The translations under genes were made by a program, and so were the position numbers. From assembly GCA_009773455.1 (NCBI GenBank), contig WSXU01000016.1, positions 20,972-84,971 on the forward strand: a stretch of DNA of 64,000 nt. Reading direction: 5' to 3'. The notes below the pieces were generated by a model, which was given only the letters and a program-made list of their open reading frames with translations, ran no database searches and was not told the DNA's origin. This stretch comes from Bacteroidota bacterium. Lineage in GTDB: Bacteria; Bacteroidota; Bacteroidia; Bacteroidales; Lentimicrobiaceae. Position 1 is the stretch's first letter; each line of letters opens with the position of its first letter. Below, piece after piece: positions 56,301 through 64,000 of this stretch.

Positions 56301-57860
56301 TCAGGGGGCAGTACGGATTCCACGACCACCAAAGCGTTCCCGGCGGCGGTCGGTTCCATGTGCTCCATCACTCCTGTCGCTCATGCGGACAATTACCGAG
56401 GCGCTTGCCCAGTAACCGGCCCTGAAACCCGAGCCAAGTCCGTCGGTTCCAGGCCAGTTTGAAACATTTGCATTTCCTGTGGCATCCAGCAGTCCATTAC
56501 CATGCTGACCATCAAAAGCCCTGCCCTGCGGATTCCCTATAGTTATTGGCCTCTCCCAGAGGTTACCACTCATATCAAGTATGCCGTAGAAAGTAGCCCC
56601 TGATTGAGCCCTGGTGGTAGCAGCCTTTGCAAACATCCCACCCCGGCAAGGACCCAGTATCCCGTTGCCATATGTACAGTTGGCGTTGCTGACTGAACTG
56701 ATTTCGCTGGCCGTACCACCATTGGTTAAACCTGAATTCAGCGTAATGGAAGCAGTACCCCAGGCATATTCATTCGCAACCGGGGATTGTGGTCCGCGGC
56801 AGGCCTTTTCAAATTCAAGTTCAGACATCGGTCTTAATCCTGCCCAGTCGAGGTAAGCCATGGCATCGGCCCAGCTGAGATAAACGCATGCAATGTTTTG
56901 CCCATCATCGGCTTCATTGGGTATGTCATTCATATTCAGGTCACAATAAAATGTGATGGGATTGGTCGCATGAATCACAGCATCGCAGCGGATTCCACTG
57001 CGTCGTTCCGGTGTAGTATACCCGTTCGACCCGGCATCAAGCGTAACCATTACATAACGGTTTGTAACATTGGTTACCCCTGCACCAAGTGCAGCTGAAG
57101 TGCGGGTGTTCTGCTGGGTTCTGGTCAGCAGGTTCAGAAAATCAACATAGGCCTGTTGCGAAATCTCATATTTCATCACATACATCGCATTGTAGCCCTT
57201 CGGAAAAGCGGCCGGTACCGGACCCAGACCATCGCCGGCCGTAGAAGATGTGGTATAGTAAAGATTCCCTGCAGTTGTACCAACAGCTATTTCTCCTTCA
57301 TTATTAACCTGATAGGTCGCTGTGGAGGTAGGATAGGTGTAAAGGTGGCTTGTTTCACTTCCACCACTGCCCAGGTAAAAAGACCCTTGTGGAACATATA
57401 CCATTTCAATTGCAAATACTTTAACATCAACAATATCGCTATTAACAACCCCATCGAGTCCATAATCCCAACGGAGTTTCACACCTGTTTTACTGAAAGT
57501 CCCCGAACCATCTGCTGACCGGTAAAGAAACACACCGGTATTATCTCCGGGTGCAGAAATTGAACTGCCATCAGGAGCTATATGATCAGCAGCCCTCAAA
57601 GTGGCATGTGACCAGTTTCCGCTTCCGACCCGGTATTTGACAAAAATCCAGGCCGCATCCCAGTTAGCGGGAGCAGAACTGGTGCGCCATGAATTCTCCC
57701 AAGTGATATCAAACCTGACAAATGTGTAGTTGTCGGCCGTATTCTGCCCGGTGAGGCTGACATTGGTGACTGAAATGTTATTTGCACTGCCTGCGGAAGC
57801 CAGGCCAATGGTCAGGCCAGCCAGCAGCAACCTTATGTTTCGTTGAAAAGTTCTGAACAT
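56301..57860 (-). CDS. Exported FGE/SUMF1-like protein without catalytic cysteines, 519 aa
   Basis: Signal peptide (MFRTFQRNIRLLLAGLTIGLASAGSA), an N-terminal beta domain (about 28-155) with FVRFDITWENSWR, then a formylglycine-generating-enzyme-like domain (about 157-515). Typical FGE elements are MVYVPQGSFYLG, MKYEISQQAYVDFLN, YLSWADAMAYLDWAGLRPMSELEFEKACRG, DMSGNLWERP and GFRAGYW. The end, where active FGE carries its Cys pair (RGGS..C....CR), reads FRAGYWASASVIVRMSDRS and has no cysteine, so oxidase activity is not expected. Such proteins in Bacteroidota are often structural or binding. It has no T9SS sorting domain, unlike its neighbours, and is probably co-transcribed with the following 544-residue cargo gene. 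Confidence 0.88.
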   Translation of the reverse strand: MFRTFQRNIRLLLAGLTIGLASAGSANNISVTNVSLTGQNTADNYTFVRFDITWENSWRTSSAPANWDAAWIFVKYRVGSGNWSHATLRAADHIAPDGSSISAPGDNTGVFLYRSADGSGTFSKTGVKLRWDYGLDGVVNSDIVDVKVFAIEMVYVPQGSFYLGSGGSETSHLYTYPTSTATYQVNNEGEIAVGTTAGNLYYTTSSTAGDGLGPVPAAFPKGYNAMYVMKYEISQQAYVDFLNLLTRTQQNTRTSAALGAGVTNVTNRYVMVTLDAGSNGYTTPERRSGIRCDAVIHATNPITFYCDLNMNDIPNEADDGQNIACVYLSWADAMAYLDWAGLRPMSELEFEKACRGPQSPVANEYAWGTASITLNSGLTNGGTASEISSVSNANCTYGNGILGPCRGGMFAKAATTRAQSGATFYGILDMSGNLWERPITIGNPQGRAFDGQHGNGLLDATGNANVSNWPGTDGLGSGFRAGYWASASVIVRMSDRSDGAHGTDRRRERFGGRGIRTAP

Positions 57861-58206
57861 AAAATGAAATTTGAATTGCCATTCATGTAAAATAAGCGTA
57901 TTTCAGATGGCATTGATTAAATAAGCATACACTATTAATCCCTGAAACAGAAAAAAGTTTTTTGAAATCACTAAAAAATACCAAAAAAAACACATATCTG
58001 TATTTCAGTCTGAATATCAGACCATTCGCCGGATGAATCCGGAGTTGTTTCCCGGAAATAATAGCTTAAGAATCCGGAAAATGCATTATCAGTACATGAT
58101 GCCTCACAATCAGAAATTTTACATCTGAAGTTATGATTCCTCTATGATAAGCAAGCCGCAGTTTGCTCAACTGCGGCCTGTCAGGTCTTCTTATAATAAT
58201 CTCAGT
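57861..58206. other. Intergenic region
   Basis: It holds the terminator of mini-protein 4 at its right end (58155-58177). The rest is A+T-rich with long A-runs (near 57950-57990) and no gene. No TAnnTTTG element is visible on the minus strand for the FGE-like gene. Confidence 0.45.
58155..58177 (-). terminator. Terminator after mini-protein gene 4
   Basis: GCCGCAGTT / AACTGCGGC is a perfect 9-bp stem with a 5-base loop, 30 bp behind the stop at 58207. The tail on the minus strand (TTGCTTATC) is only moderately T-rich. Confidence 0.75.
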
Positions 58207-58452
58207 CTATTCCTTTTCGCGTCTGTCAGCGATTACTTTGCCGGCTCCCCAGGCAACACCAAGTCCGATGAGCATGAATAAACCGCCACCAACGGGTGCA
58301 TTCCCGCCCTGGGGTGGTTGATTTGTCCCCTGCCCATGTCCTCCGCCCGGAGGAGGAGGTGGTGGACCACCCTGCGCAAAGACTGAAAGATTCAATCCAA
58401 GGAATAATCCGCAAATGAGGATTGTCCTGGTTAATGGAATTATGTATTTCAT
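58207..58452 (-). CDS. Mini-protein 4: signal peptide, Pro-rich, GGNAP motif, membrane helix
   Basis: 81 residues. Order: signal peptide (MKYIIPLTRTILICGLFLG...VFAQ), GGPPPPPPGGGHGQGTNQ, PPQGGNAPVGGG, hydrophobic helix (LFMLIGLGVAWGAGKVI) and charged tail (ADRREKE). The Pro/Gly part is like mini-protein 1, while the GGNAPVGGG part is like mini-protein 3. It starts 51 bp behind the stop of the 1436-residue T9SS gene; in this gap there is only a very short inverted repeat (CGGAT / ATCCG), so both genes are probably on one transcript. A terminator follows. Function unknown. Confidence 0.88.
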   Translation of the reverse strand: MKYIIPLTRTILICGLFLGLNLSVFAQGGPPPPPPGGGHGQGTNQPPQGGNAPVGGGLFMLIGLGVAWGAGKVIADRREKE

Positions 58453-58503
58453 AGTAATGTTGTTATTCTTCGGTAAAATTGTTGCGCGGATACAAATCCG
58501 ATG

Positions 58504-61500
58504 CTATTTCTTTAAAACAATTTTGCGGCTGACTACCTGCTCGCCATTCACCAGACTTACAATGTAAACTCCATCAGGCAGTGCGCCGGCATTGATGGTT
58601 GTAAGTGATTTTCCTCCGGTGTTTCCCTGCAGAACCAACTGACCAGTTAAACTGTAAACCTTAACAACGGCATTTGAATTTTGTTGCAAAGATACGTTAA
58701 TATTACCGCCTGAGGTATAAACCCTGACACCGGATGATGAATTGATGTCGTCAATGCCAAGTGAACCAAAGCTCAGCATAAAGCGGCTGGCGTCATCGCC
58801 TTCTGTGGCATCAAACAAATAAACAGGGGATTGAGTCAGGTTTGTTACAACATTGGTCTTTTTATCGGTCAGATAAACAATGGTACCTTCAATGTTCTCC
58901 TTAAGCTCGATTTTGAAACTGCTGGCAGCGTTTTTAACAAACCCGAAAGGAATTGAAACACCGGCAGGTAATGAAGGTAAAACATTTGTTGATAACATCT
59001 CAGTCCCTGCAACAGAGTAGAACTGAGGTGCATATCCGGAAAGGAACCTCGAATCGTAATCAAAATCAAAGTCCTCAGTTGCTGATAAATTGACCAGAAT
59101 CTGACTTTCCTGAGCTGAATTACCTTCTGATTCAGATGCTATCAGGAAAATACGCTCACCGTCGGTAGATTTATACCAGGGAGCAGAATTGTGGGTTTTC
59201 GAAAGTGCAGGAATGGTTATGCTGTTGGTGTTGTTGTTCACCTGTACCATAAAGCCCTGAGCCATTGGAATAATCCCGTTGGCTGCAATATCGCTGTAAC
59301 TCTTATTGGCTTCGTGCCAGATTTTGGCTGTTCCTGCCACGTTGCTCAACGACCAGTTTCCATCATTCCACGTGATTGCACTCGGGAAAGGATTGCCAAG
59401 CAGATGCCATCCTGTATAATAGAAACCGCCAGTATTACTGAGATTGGTTTTCGTGACATCAGATGTATTCAGTGTGCCGGTGAAAGCTTTCCCTGTCTGA
59501 GTCTGTTCATAGGAGATCAGGTAGCCCTGTCCGATGTTGAAATTAGTCCCTGAATTCCAAGTGCTGAATCCCGGGTCTTTGTAGTTGAACCAGACATTTG
59601 TCAATTCATCCCAGCCATAGAAATCATAATCATTACCTGCTCCGGTAGTTTCGAAAGCCGTTATAGCCTGACCTGAAACCGGTGAACTGATCTGGTGCCA
59701 TCCGGTATTCCAGGTACTCCAGCCACCGGCAACATAACGTTCAACCGTGGTGTTGGCAGAAGTCAGCGTTCCGTTGTCAATCAGAGATCCCGTTCCGGTT
59801 GCATCCGATTTGATGAGCAGATTCCCTGCTACTGTCAGCGCTTTTGTAGCCCCGATGGTCAGGGTCTCATTGGTGTTGATGGTCAGGTTCTGTGCAGTTG
59901 CCGTTACATCAATGGCGGTATGGTTGCCCAGGGTAAACGCCCAAGCAGGAAATGTCTGTACAGCTGCACTCCTTGTCCAGTTGGCCGAATTACAGATCAG
60001 CGAAGCAGCAGCACCATTGGCCAGGGTTGAAGGTCCGGTGTAGAAACCGTTATCTTCTTCTGTTGCAAAACTGACCGCTGTAGAATACACAGCCAGTGGG
60101 GAAGGTAGATAAGAAGTATTGGAAGTGGTAGAACCGGTAGATATCCATCCAAAAGATGAAACCCCTGCAACAAACGATGGAGAAGATGAGCTTCCCTGGT
60201 AGGCAAGTATCTGGTCGCCGCTAGCTGACAATGCCATAGTGTTTGCTCCCACACTGCCACCACCGGTTACGGTAGTTCCCTGAATGGAAACAACATTGCC
60301 TTTTGCAATACCACCAGCAGGTGCAGTCCATACTGTCGAGCCTTCGTTGGTAGCAAGTGCTGAACCCGTGTATGCATTATCGGTGAAAGTAATTTGCGTG
60401 CCTTCCGGAATAGCCGCATTAGTTAAAAATGCGAATTTGTCAGGATCATCGGTGCCATATCCAATGAAAAGAATATCACCTGCAGCCAGTGCGGAAAATA
60501 CATTGAATGAATTGCTTACAGCATCCGACAAACCGATGAATGAAGCGGTAAGTGTAATGGAATTGCCGGCAACAGTATGAACTATGTTTCCAAATGTTCC
60601 GAATCCACTGGCCAATGTTGCAGTTACAGGGCCTGTCATAGTTCCTGAAGAACTGAGGCTTACCGAACCGCTTGCATCAAGGTCGCGGTTGTTGTTGGCA
60701 TCGGTAGCTTCAATGGTTACGGCGGGGGTCATGGTTGAATTTGCCAAAGTACTGGTCGGTTGCTGAACAAATGTGAGTTTAGTGGCGTCAACATCAACAA
60801 GCATATCATTCGATACCGGAGCGGATGCAAATGTGGCAAGGAAAGTTGAACCGGTGGCATCAGCCGTAAATCCATGCGCTGCTCCATCAACTTTGAATTC
60901 CAGCAACGTGTTGTCGGTAAGGCCGGAGGTTTTAAGATAGATATACAGGGAAACAGTTTCAGCATCTGAATCGGCGATGTTGAGATTCCCTGAGGTAACA
61001 GGAATTACAACAGAGCCTGCTGTTATGGTTGGTGTGCCAATGGTTACAAATGTGGTACCGCCATCGACGGATAATTTCACACCCTGAATGGTGTTGACCC
61101 AATTGGCTGTATTGTTGGTTCCCGGTTTAATGGTAACCTGGGTAATTTTAGTAGGCTGACCATCGGTGCCATAATCATAAACATCCATATCAAAAACCCG
61201 GATGGCTTCGCCATCGGTATCGGCAAGGGATGATACAAGAACAGGATCCGGCTGGGTTCCCAGTGCAGGGCCCGACACCTCTGAAGTTAAATCAAGTGCT
61301 GCGTTGGTAGTTGCATTGGCGCCAGGTACCGAACCATCGGCTTTATAGTTGTAGGTGGATGCGTTGGCACCATCCCAGTTGAATGGGAACAAGGTAAAAT
61401 AGTATTGTGTTCCGGCTGAAAGCCCTGTAATGCTGGCTGAAGTAGCTGATGTACTGGTAATGATCGCTGCAACCGTGCCATCTCCGATGGTGTTTCCGGC

Positions 61501-62814
61501 ACTATAGCCGGCAGCATCGGCAGGAGCACCGGTAGGCGCTGAACCGCTTCTCTGAAGAATCAGGTAACCGGCACAGTTTGAGATGGTAGAAGCAGCACTG
61601 AAAGTCAGATCAATCTGGGTTTGTGAGGCGGCTGCAGCGGTAAATGAAGCGGCATGAGCGGTAGGCTCGGTGGATTGTGTATAAAATGTAACAACACTGC
61701 CGTATCCGGTCCCTGTGGTGTTGGTGGCGTAAGCCCTGACTTTGTATTGTGTACCGGCAGTTAAACCAGTAATGCTACCGGTGAAGGCCCCCGTTGAAAA
61801 AGTTCCTGTTTCCTCCACTTTAGAATCACTGATGTCCGGATCGGCATTGGTTGCCAGATCCCAGCAAAAACCACGGGCAGTAGGATCTGCACCTCCGGTG
61901 GCAGTAATGTTACCGTTTCCGGTAGCTGTGGTGGTTCCAATAGAAGAAGCAGTCTGAGTGGTTACACTCGGTGCAGCTGCACCGGCAGGTAGCGAATTAG
62001 AATACTCAATATCATCAAGATAAATTGTTCCAGGTGCTGTAGCACTGACCTGATGGTTAAAAGCAAATGAATCAAAATTTACATCATTTGCCAAAGCACC
62101 TGATGCAAGTGAAGTGCCAACTCTTGTTCCATCAACCCACAGATCCCAGGAATCCGCAGCTAAAGAGTAAGATGAACTGCTTCTGCTATAATTTGCACTG
62201 GCAGTTGTATTATTTGCATAAACTTCAACCAGGTATACATTAGATGTATTCTGAACAAATAAAGTTGTTGGATTTGAAATTCCTGTTGTACCCCATGTTG
62301 CGTTATTAAGAACATTATATGTAATCGCATTTGCAGCTCCTAATGTCCATCTGACACCTACAAATGACTGTGCAGTATTAACAGCATTGTTATCACTATA
62401 TGTTGCTCCATCTCCGAGCCAGAAATTATAGACTCCGTTCGTCCCTCCGGCAATGACAATTTTAAACTTTACATACCCAACTTTCCCTGCAGTAAAATCA
62501 TACAATGAAAATTTTGTCGTTGAAGCACTTCCTGTATTGGAAGTAATTTGTAATTCAGTATCAGTTCCTAATGAAGCCAATCCAGGATTTGCCATAACAA
62601 TAGATCCGGGATTTGTACCAACCCTAACTCTGGCTATTCCGGAAGTAGGCGCTGGCAAGAAAGTGGTTGAGGCTGTACTGCTGGTAAAGCTACCGGTTCC
62701 GGTACCGAGATTGTAGGTCCAGGGTTGTCCCCATCCCAAACCCGGGCAAAGCAACAGGGTAACCAGTGCAAAAAGCGCACTTAAATTTCTGATTGAGCGT
62801 AATTTTGTTTTCAT
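58504..62814 (-). CDS. Large multi-domain T9SS surface protein, 1436 aa
   Basis: Signal peptide (MKTKLRSIRNLSALFALVTLLL, ending near GWGQ). Modules: an N-terminal beta domain, LamG-like (about 30-285), ending in GTIYLDDIEYSNS; two Fn3 domains (about 285-495); a beta domain with QPDPVLVSSLADTDG (about 505-670); an Ig-like domain (about 690-780, LTFVQQPTSTLANSTM); a domain with FAFLTNAAIPEGTQITFTDN (about 785-965) as found in other Bacteroidota surface proteins; the shared C-terminal module (about 1018-1355) with TGWHQISSPVSGQAI and GWHLLGNPFPSAITW; and a type-A sorting domain ending VSRKIVLKK. No catalytic motif is visible; probably an adhesin or matrix protein. It is followed by mini-protein 4. 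Confidence 0.88.
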   Translation of the reverse strand: MKTKLRSIRNLSALFALVTLLLCPGLGWGQPWTYNLGTGTGSFTSSTASTTFLPAPTSGIARVRVGTNPGSIVMANPGLASLGTDTELQITSNTGSASTTKFSLYDFTAGKVGYVKFKIVIAGGTNGVYNFWLGDGATYSDNNAVNTAQSFVGVRWTLGAANAITYNVLNNATWGTTGISNPTTLFVQNTSNVYLVEVYANNTTASANYSRSSSSYSLAADSWDLWVDGTRVGTSLASGALANDVNFDSFAFNHQVSATAPGTIYLDDIEYSNSLPAGAAAPSVTTQTASSIGTTTATGNGNITATGGADPTARGFCWDLATNADPDISDSKVEETGTFSTGAFTGSITGLTAGTQYKVRAYATNTTGTGYGSVVTFYTQSTEPTAHAASFTAAAASQTQIDLTFSAASTISNCAGYLILQRSGSAPTGAPADAAGYSAGNTIGDGTVAAIITSTSATSASITGLSAGTQYYFTLFPFNWDGANASTYNYKADGSVPGANATTNAALDLTSEVSGPALGTQPDPVLVSSLADTDGEAIRVFDMDVYDYGTDGQPTKITQVTIKPGTNNTANWVNTIQGVKLSVDGGTTFVTIGTPTITAGSVVIPVTSGNLNIADSDAETVSLYIYLKTSGLTDNTLLEFKVDGAAHGFTADATGSTFLATFASAPVSNDMLVDVDATKLTFVQQPTSTLANSTMTPAVTIEATDANNNRDLDASGSVSLSSSGTMTGPVTATLASGFGTFGNIVHTVAGNSITLTASFIGLSDAVSNSFNVFSALAAGDILFIGYGTDDPDKFAFLTNAAIPEGTQITFTDNAYTGSALATNEGSTVWTAPAGGIAKGNVVSIQGTTVTGGGSVGANTMALSASGDQILAYQGSSSSPSFVAGVSSFGWISTGSTTSNTSYLPSPLAVYSTAVSFATEEDNGFYTGPSTLANGAAASLICNSANWTRSAAVQTFPAWAFTLGNHTAIDVTATAQNLTINTNETLTIGATKALTVAGNLLIKSDATGTGSLIDNGTLTSANTTVERYVAGGWSTWNTGWHQISSPVSGQAITAFETTGAGNDYDFYGWDELTNVWFNYKDPGFSTWNSGTNFNIGQGYLISYEQTQTGKAFTGTLNTSDVTKTNLSNTGGFYYTGWHLLGNPFPSAITWNDGNWSLSNVAGTAKIWHEANKSYSDIAANGIIPMAQGFMVQVNNNTNSITIPALSKTHNSAPWYKSTDGERIFLIASESEGNSAQESQILVNLSATEDFDFDYDSRFLSGYAPQFYSVAGTEMLSTNVLPSLPAGVSIPFGFVKNAASSFKIELKENIEGTIVYLTDKKTNVVTNLTQSPVYLFDATEGDDASRFMLSFGSLGIDDINSSSGVRVYTSGGNINVSLQQNSNAVVKVYSLTGQLVLQGNTGGKSLTTINAGALPDGVYIVSLVNGEQVVSRKIVLKK

Positions 62815-63109
62815 ATTCTGAGTGTTGTTGTTTACTGGGTTCAGGGGAAAAAATCTGTATCTTATTGTTTTACAATCAATTATTTAATTTTTTGAAAAAT
62901 GTTTTACTGTTTTATTCAATCAATCTGAAAACAATTCTGCCCCGATAAGGGGCCATAACTTTTTCATTAAGTAGGGTTGAGTTCCGGCAGGTAAGCGATA
63001 AGATTACCGGTTGGAATTATCAACTAAAAAATTGTTAATAAGTCCAATTCCAGCAATTTACCAGTTATATATCAACAATATCTCAAAAGGTAATCCCGAA
63101 AATGAGGTT

Positions 63110-63117
63110 CAAAGGTA
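63110..63117 (-). promoter_or_regulatory. Possible -7 element of the 1436-residue protein gene
   Basis: On the minus strand TACCTTTG matches TAnnTTTG. The leader to the ATG at 62814 would be about 290 bases. No clear -33 box is visible, so the assignment is tentative. Confidence 0.4.
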
Positions 63118-63294
63118 AAGAAATTTTACTAAAATTATCAAGCAAAGCCGTATTAAATTATTGTTAATTCCTGAAAAATCATCAAAATAATACCTGATGT
63201 AAATCTATTTGGCTGTTTTTTAGCCAATTGTATATATGTACATGAATTACATTGTTAATAACTTGGGAAGTGGTTGGGGGTTGAGAGCGATGGG

Positions 63295-63380
63295 GAGAGG
63301 GGGCGACTCAGCGAGGGGGTGACTCAGCGAGAGAGCGACTTCAGCGAGAAAGGGCGAGGGAGCGATTGAGCGTTCGGCGT
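63295..63380. repeat. Degenerate GCGACTCAGCGAG-type repeat
   Basis: Several short units of the form (G/A)GCGACT(C/T)(A)GCGAG follow each other with spacing of roughly 15-20 bases. The same unit reappears at 63655-63700 and 63775-63810. Confidence 0.6.
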
Positions 63381-64000
63381 TTGAAGTTCAATGAGCTGCG
63401 CGCGTTCAATGCCCTTCGGGCGTTCAAGGGTTCATTCACTACGTGGTAAAGTGCCCCTCGGGATTGGGCGTATGACGTTGACCGTTCGTTGGAATTCGAA
63501 AATTTGAAAACTTGAAAATGATTTGATTGGTTTTCAAACTACCAGGGTTAGGCTATGAATGATCAGAAGTATATTTCTTTCTCTGCGGTTCTCTGCGATT
63601 TCTCTGTGATCTCTGCGGTTAAATAATGGTGGTCGTTTGGAGTTTAAGAGCGAAGTGGCGACTTAAGCGAGGGAGAGACTGAGCGACTTAAGCGAAAGAA
63701 AAAAATCAGCGTAAATCCCTGCCATACGGCAGGCAAGCGTGTTATCTGCGTCATCAGTGTTCCAATGGGCGAAAGAGAGACTAGGCGAATTAAGCGAACT
63801 TAGCGACTGAGGGAGGGAGTAACTTAAACGGAAAACTACTAACAAATAACAGATATCAGTCTTATTACTTCTCACCACTTGTTATGGCAAACAGAGATAG
63901 CGGGTAAAACTTAGGGAAAGAAGCGAAAAAAGCTACCACTAAGACACTTAGAACACTAAGATTCACTTAGATCTCAAAACATTTCCTTAGTGTTCCTTAG

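Larger units (their letters stand above)
62815..64000. other. Gene-free right edge with low-complexity repeats
   Basis: About 1.2 kb without a supported gene. From 63280 on the DNA changes to degenerate repeats: GCGACTCAGCGAG-like units (63300-63370 and again 63655-63700 and 63775-63810), CTCTGCGGTT/CTCTGTGATT units (63578-63622), GTTCAA/GGGCGTTCAA units (63390-63430), and ACTAAGA/CTTAG units (63935-64000). Such mosaics are common intergenic filler in Bacteroidota genomes. Confidence 0.6.

Noticed and set aside
58484..58502. Terminator between the 1436-residue gene and mini-protein 4
   Set aside because: The stem CGGAT / ATCCG is only 5 bp long and has no T-tract, so I do not regard it as equal to the strong hairpins in the other pairs.

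Overview
The window comes from a member of the Bacteroidota, most likely an environmental Bacteroidales/Marinilabiliales-type organism. Several independent signs agree. Promoters carry the Bacteroidota -7 element TAnnTTTG, in one case with a matching TTTG box (34506-34535). Eight secreted proteins end in type-A C-terminal sorting domains of the type IX secretion system (T9SS). Typical Bacteroidota families are present: a DUF2027-Smr protein, a Porin_10-like porin, a TPR protein next to a plugless TonB-receptor-like barrel, and a CheB-CheR-PAS protein. There are no tRNA or rRNA genes, no CRISPR array and no intact insertion sequence.

Left part (1-9 kb): housekeeping and envelope genes. These are a secreted hypothetical, an acidic YD/RHS-like repeat protein, a secreted S9A prolyl oligopeptidase with its terminator, a periplasmic coiled-coil protein, a lipoprotein di-haem cytochrome c peroxidase and a DUF2027-Smr protein. 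From 9 to 18 kb the DNA is visibly richer in A+T. It holds a 21-bp palindromic tandem repeat, a small barrel-like protein and a two-gene signalling operon (CheB-CheR-PAS plus an eight-PAS hybrid histidine kinase, with ATGA overlap).

Middle part (18-31.7 kb, + strand): a short FabH-like ketosynthase with a START-domain protein, a secreted hypothetical, a HEAT-like protein, the RNase P RNA gene rnpB with promoter and terminator, a PCMD-like T9SS cargo protein, a TPR/outer-membrane barrel operon, gyrB and a small membrane-associated protein.

Right part (31.7-62.8 kb): everything is on the minus strand and nearly everything is exported. It holds an alpha/beta-hydrolase and a porin (one operon), a GH13 alpha-amylase, a three-repeat carbohydrate-binding-type protein, an esterase with a starch-binding-like N-terminus, four adhesin-like T9SS proteins that share one C-terminal module of roughly 400 residues, and a formylglycine-enzyme-like protein without catalytic cysteines. 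Between the large genes lie four paralogous genes for proteins of only 75-84 residues. Each has a signal peptide, a proline-rich stretch, a GGNAPxGGG-like motif (GNG in one copy), one membrane helix and a basic or charged tail. Each lies immediately downstream of a large T9SS cargo gene, and two are separated from it by near-identical hairpins. I regard this repeated pairing of a large cargo gene with a mini-protein as the most interesting candidate system here. The last 1.2 kb is a gene-free mosaic of low-complexity sequence.
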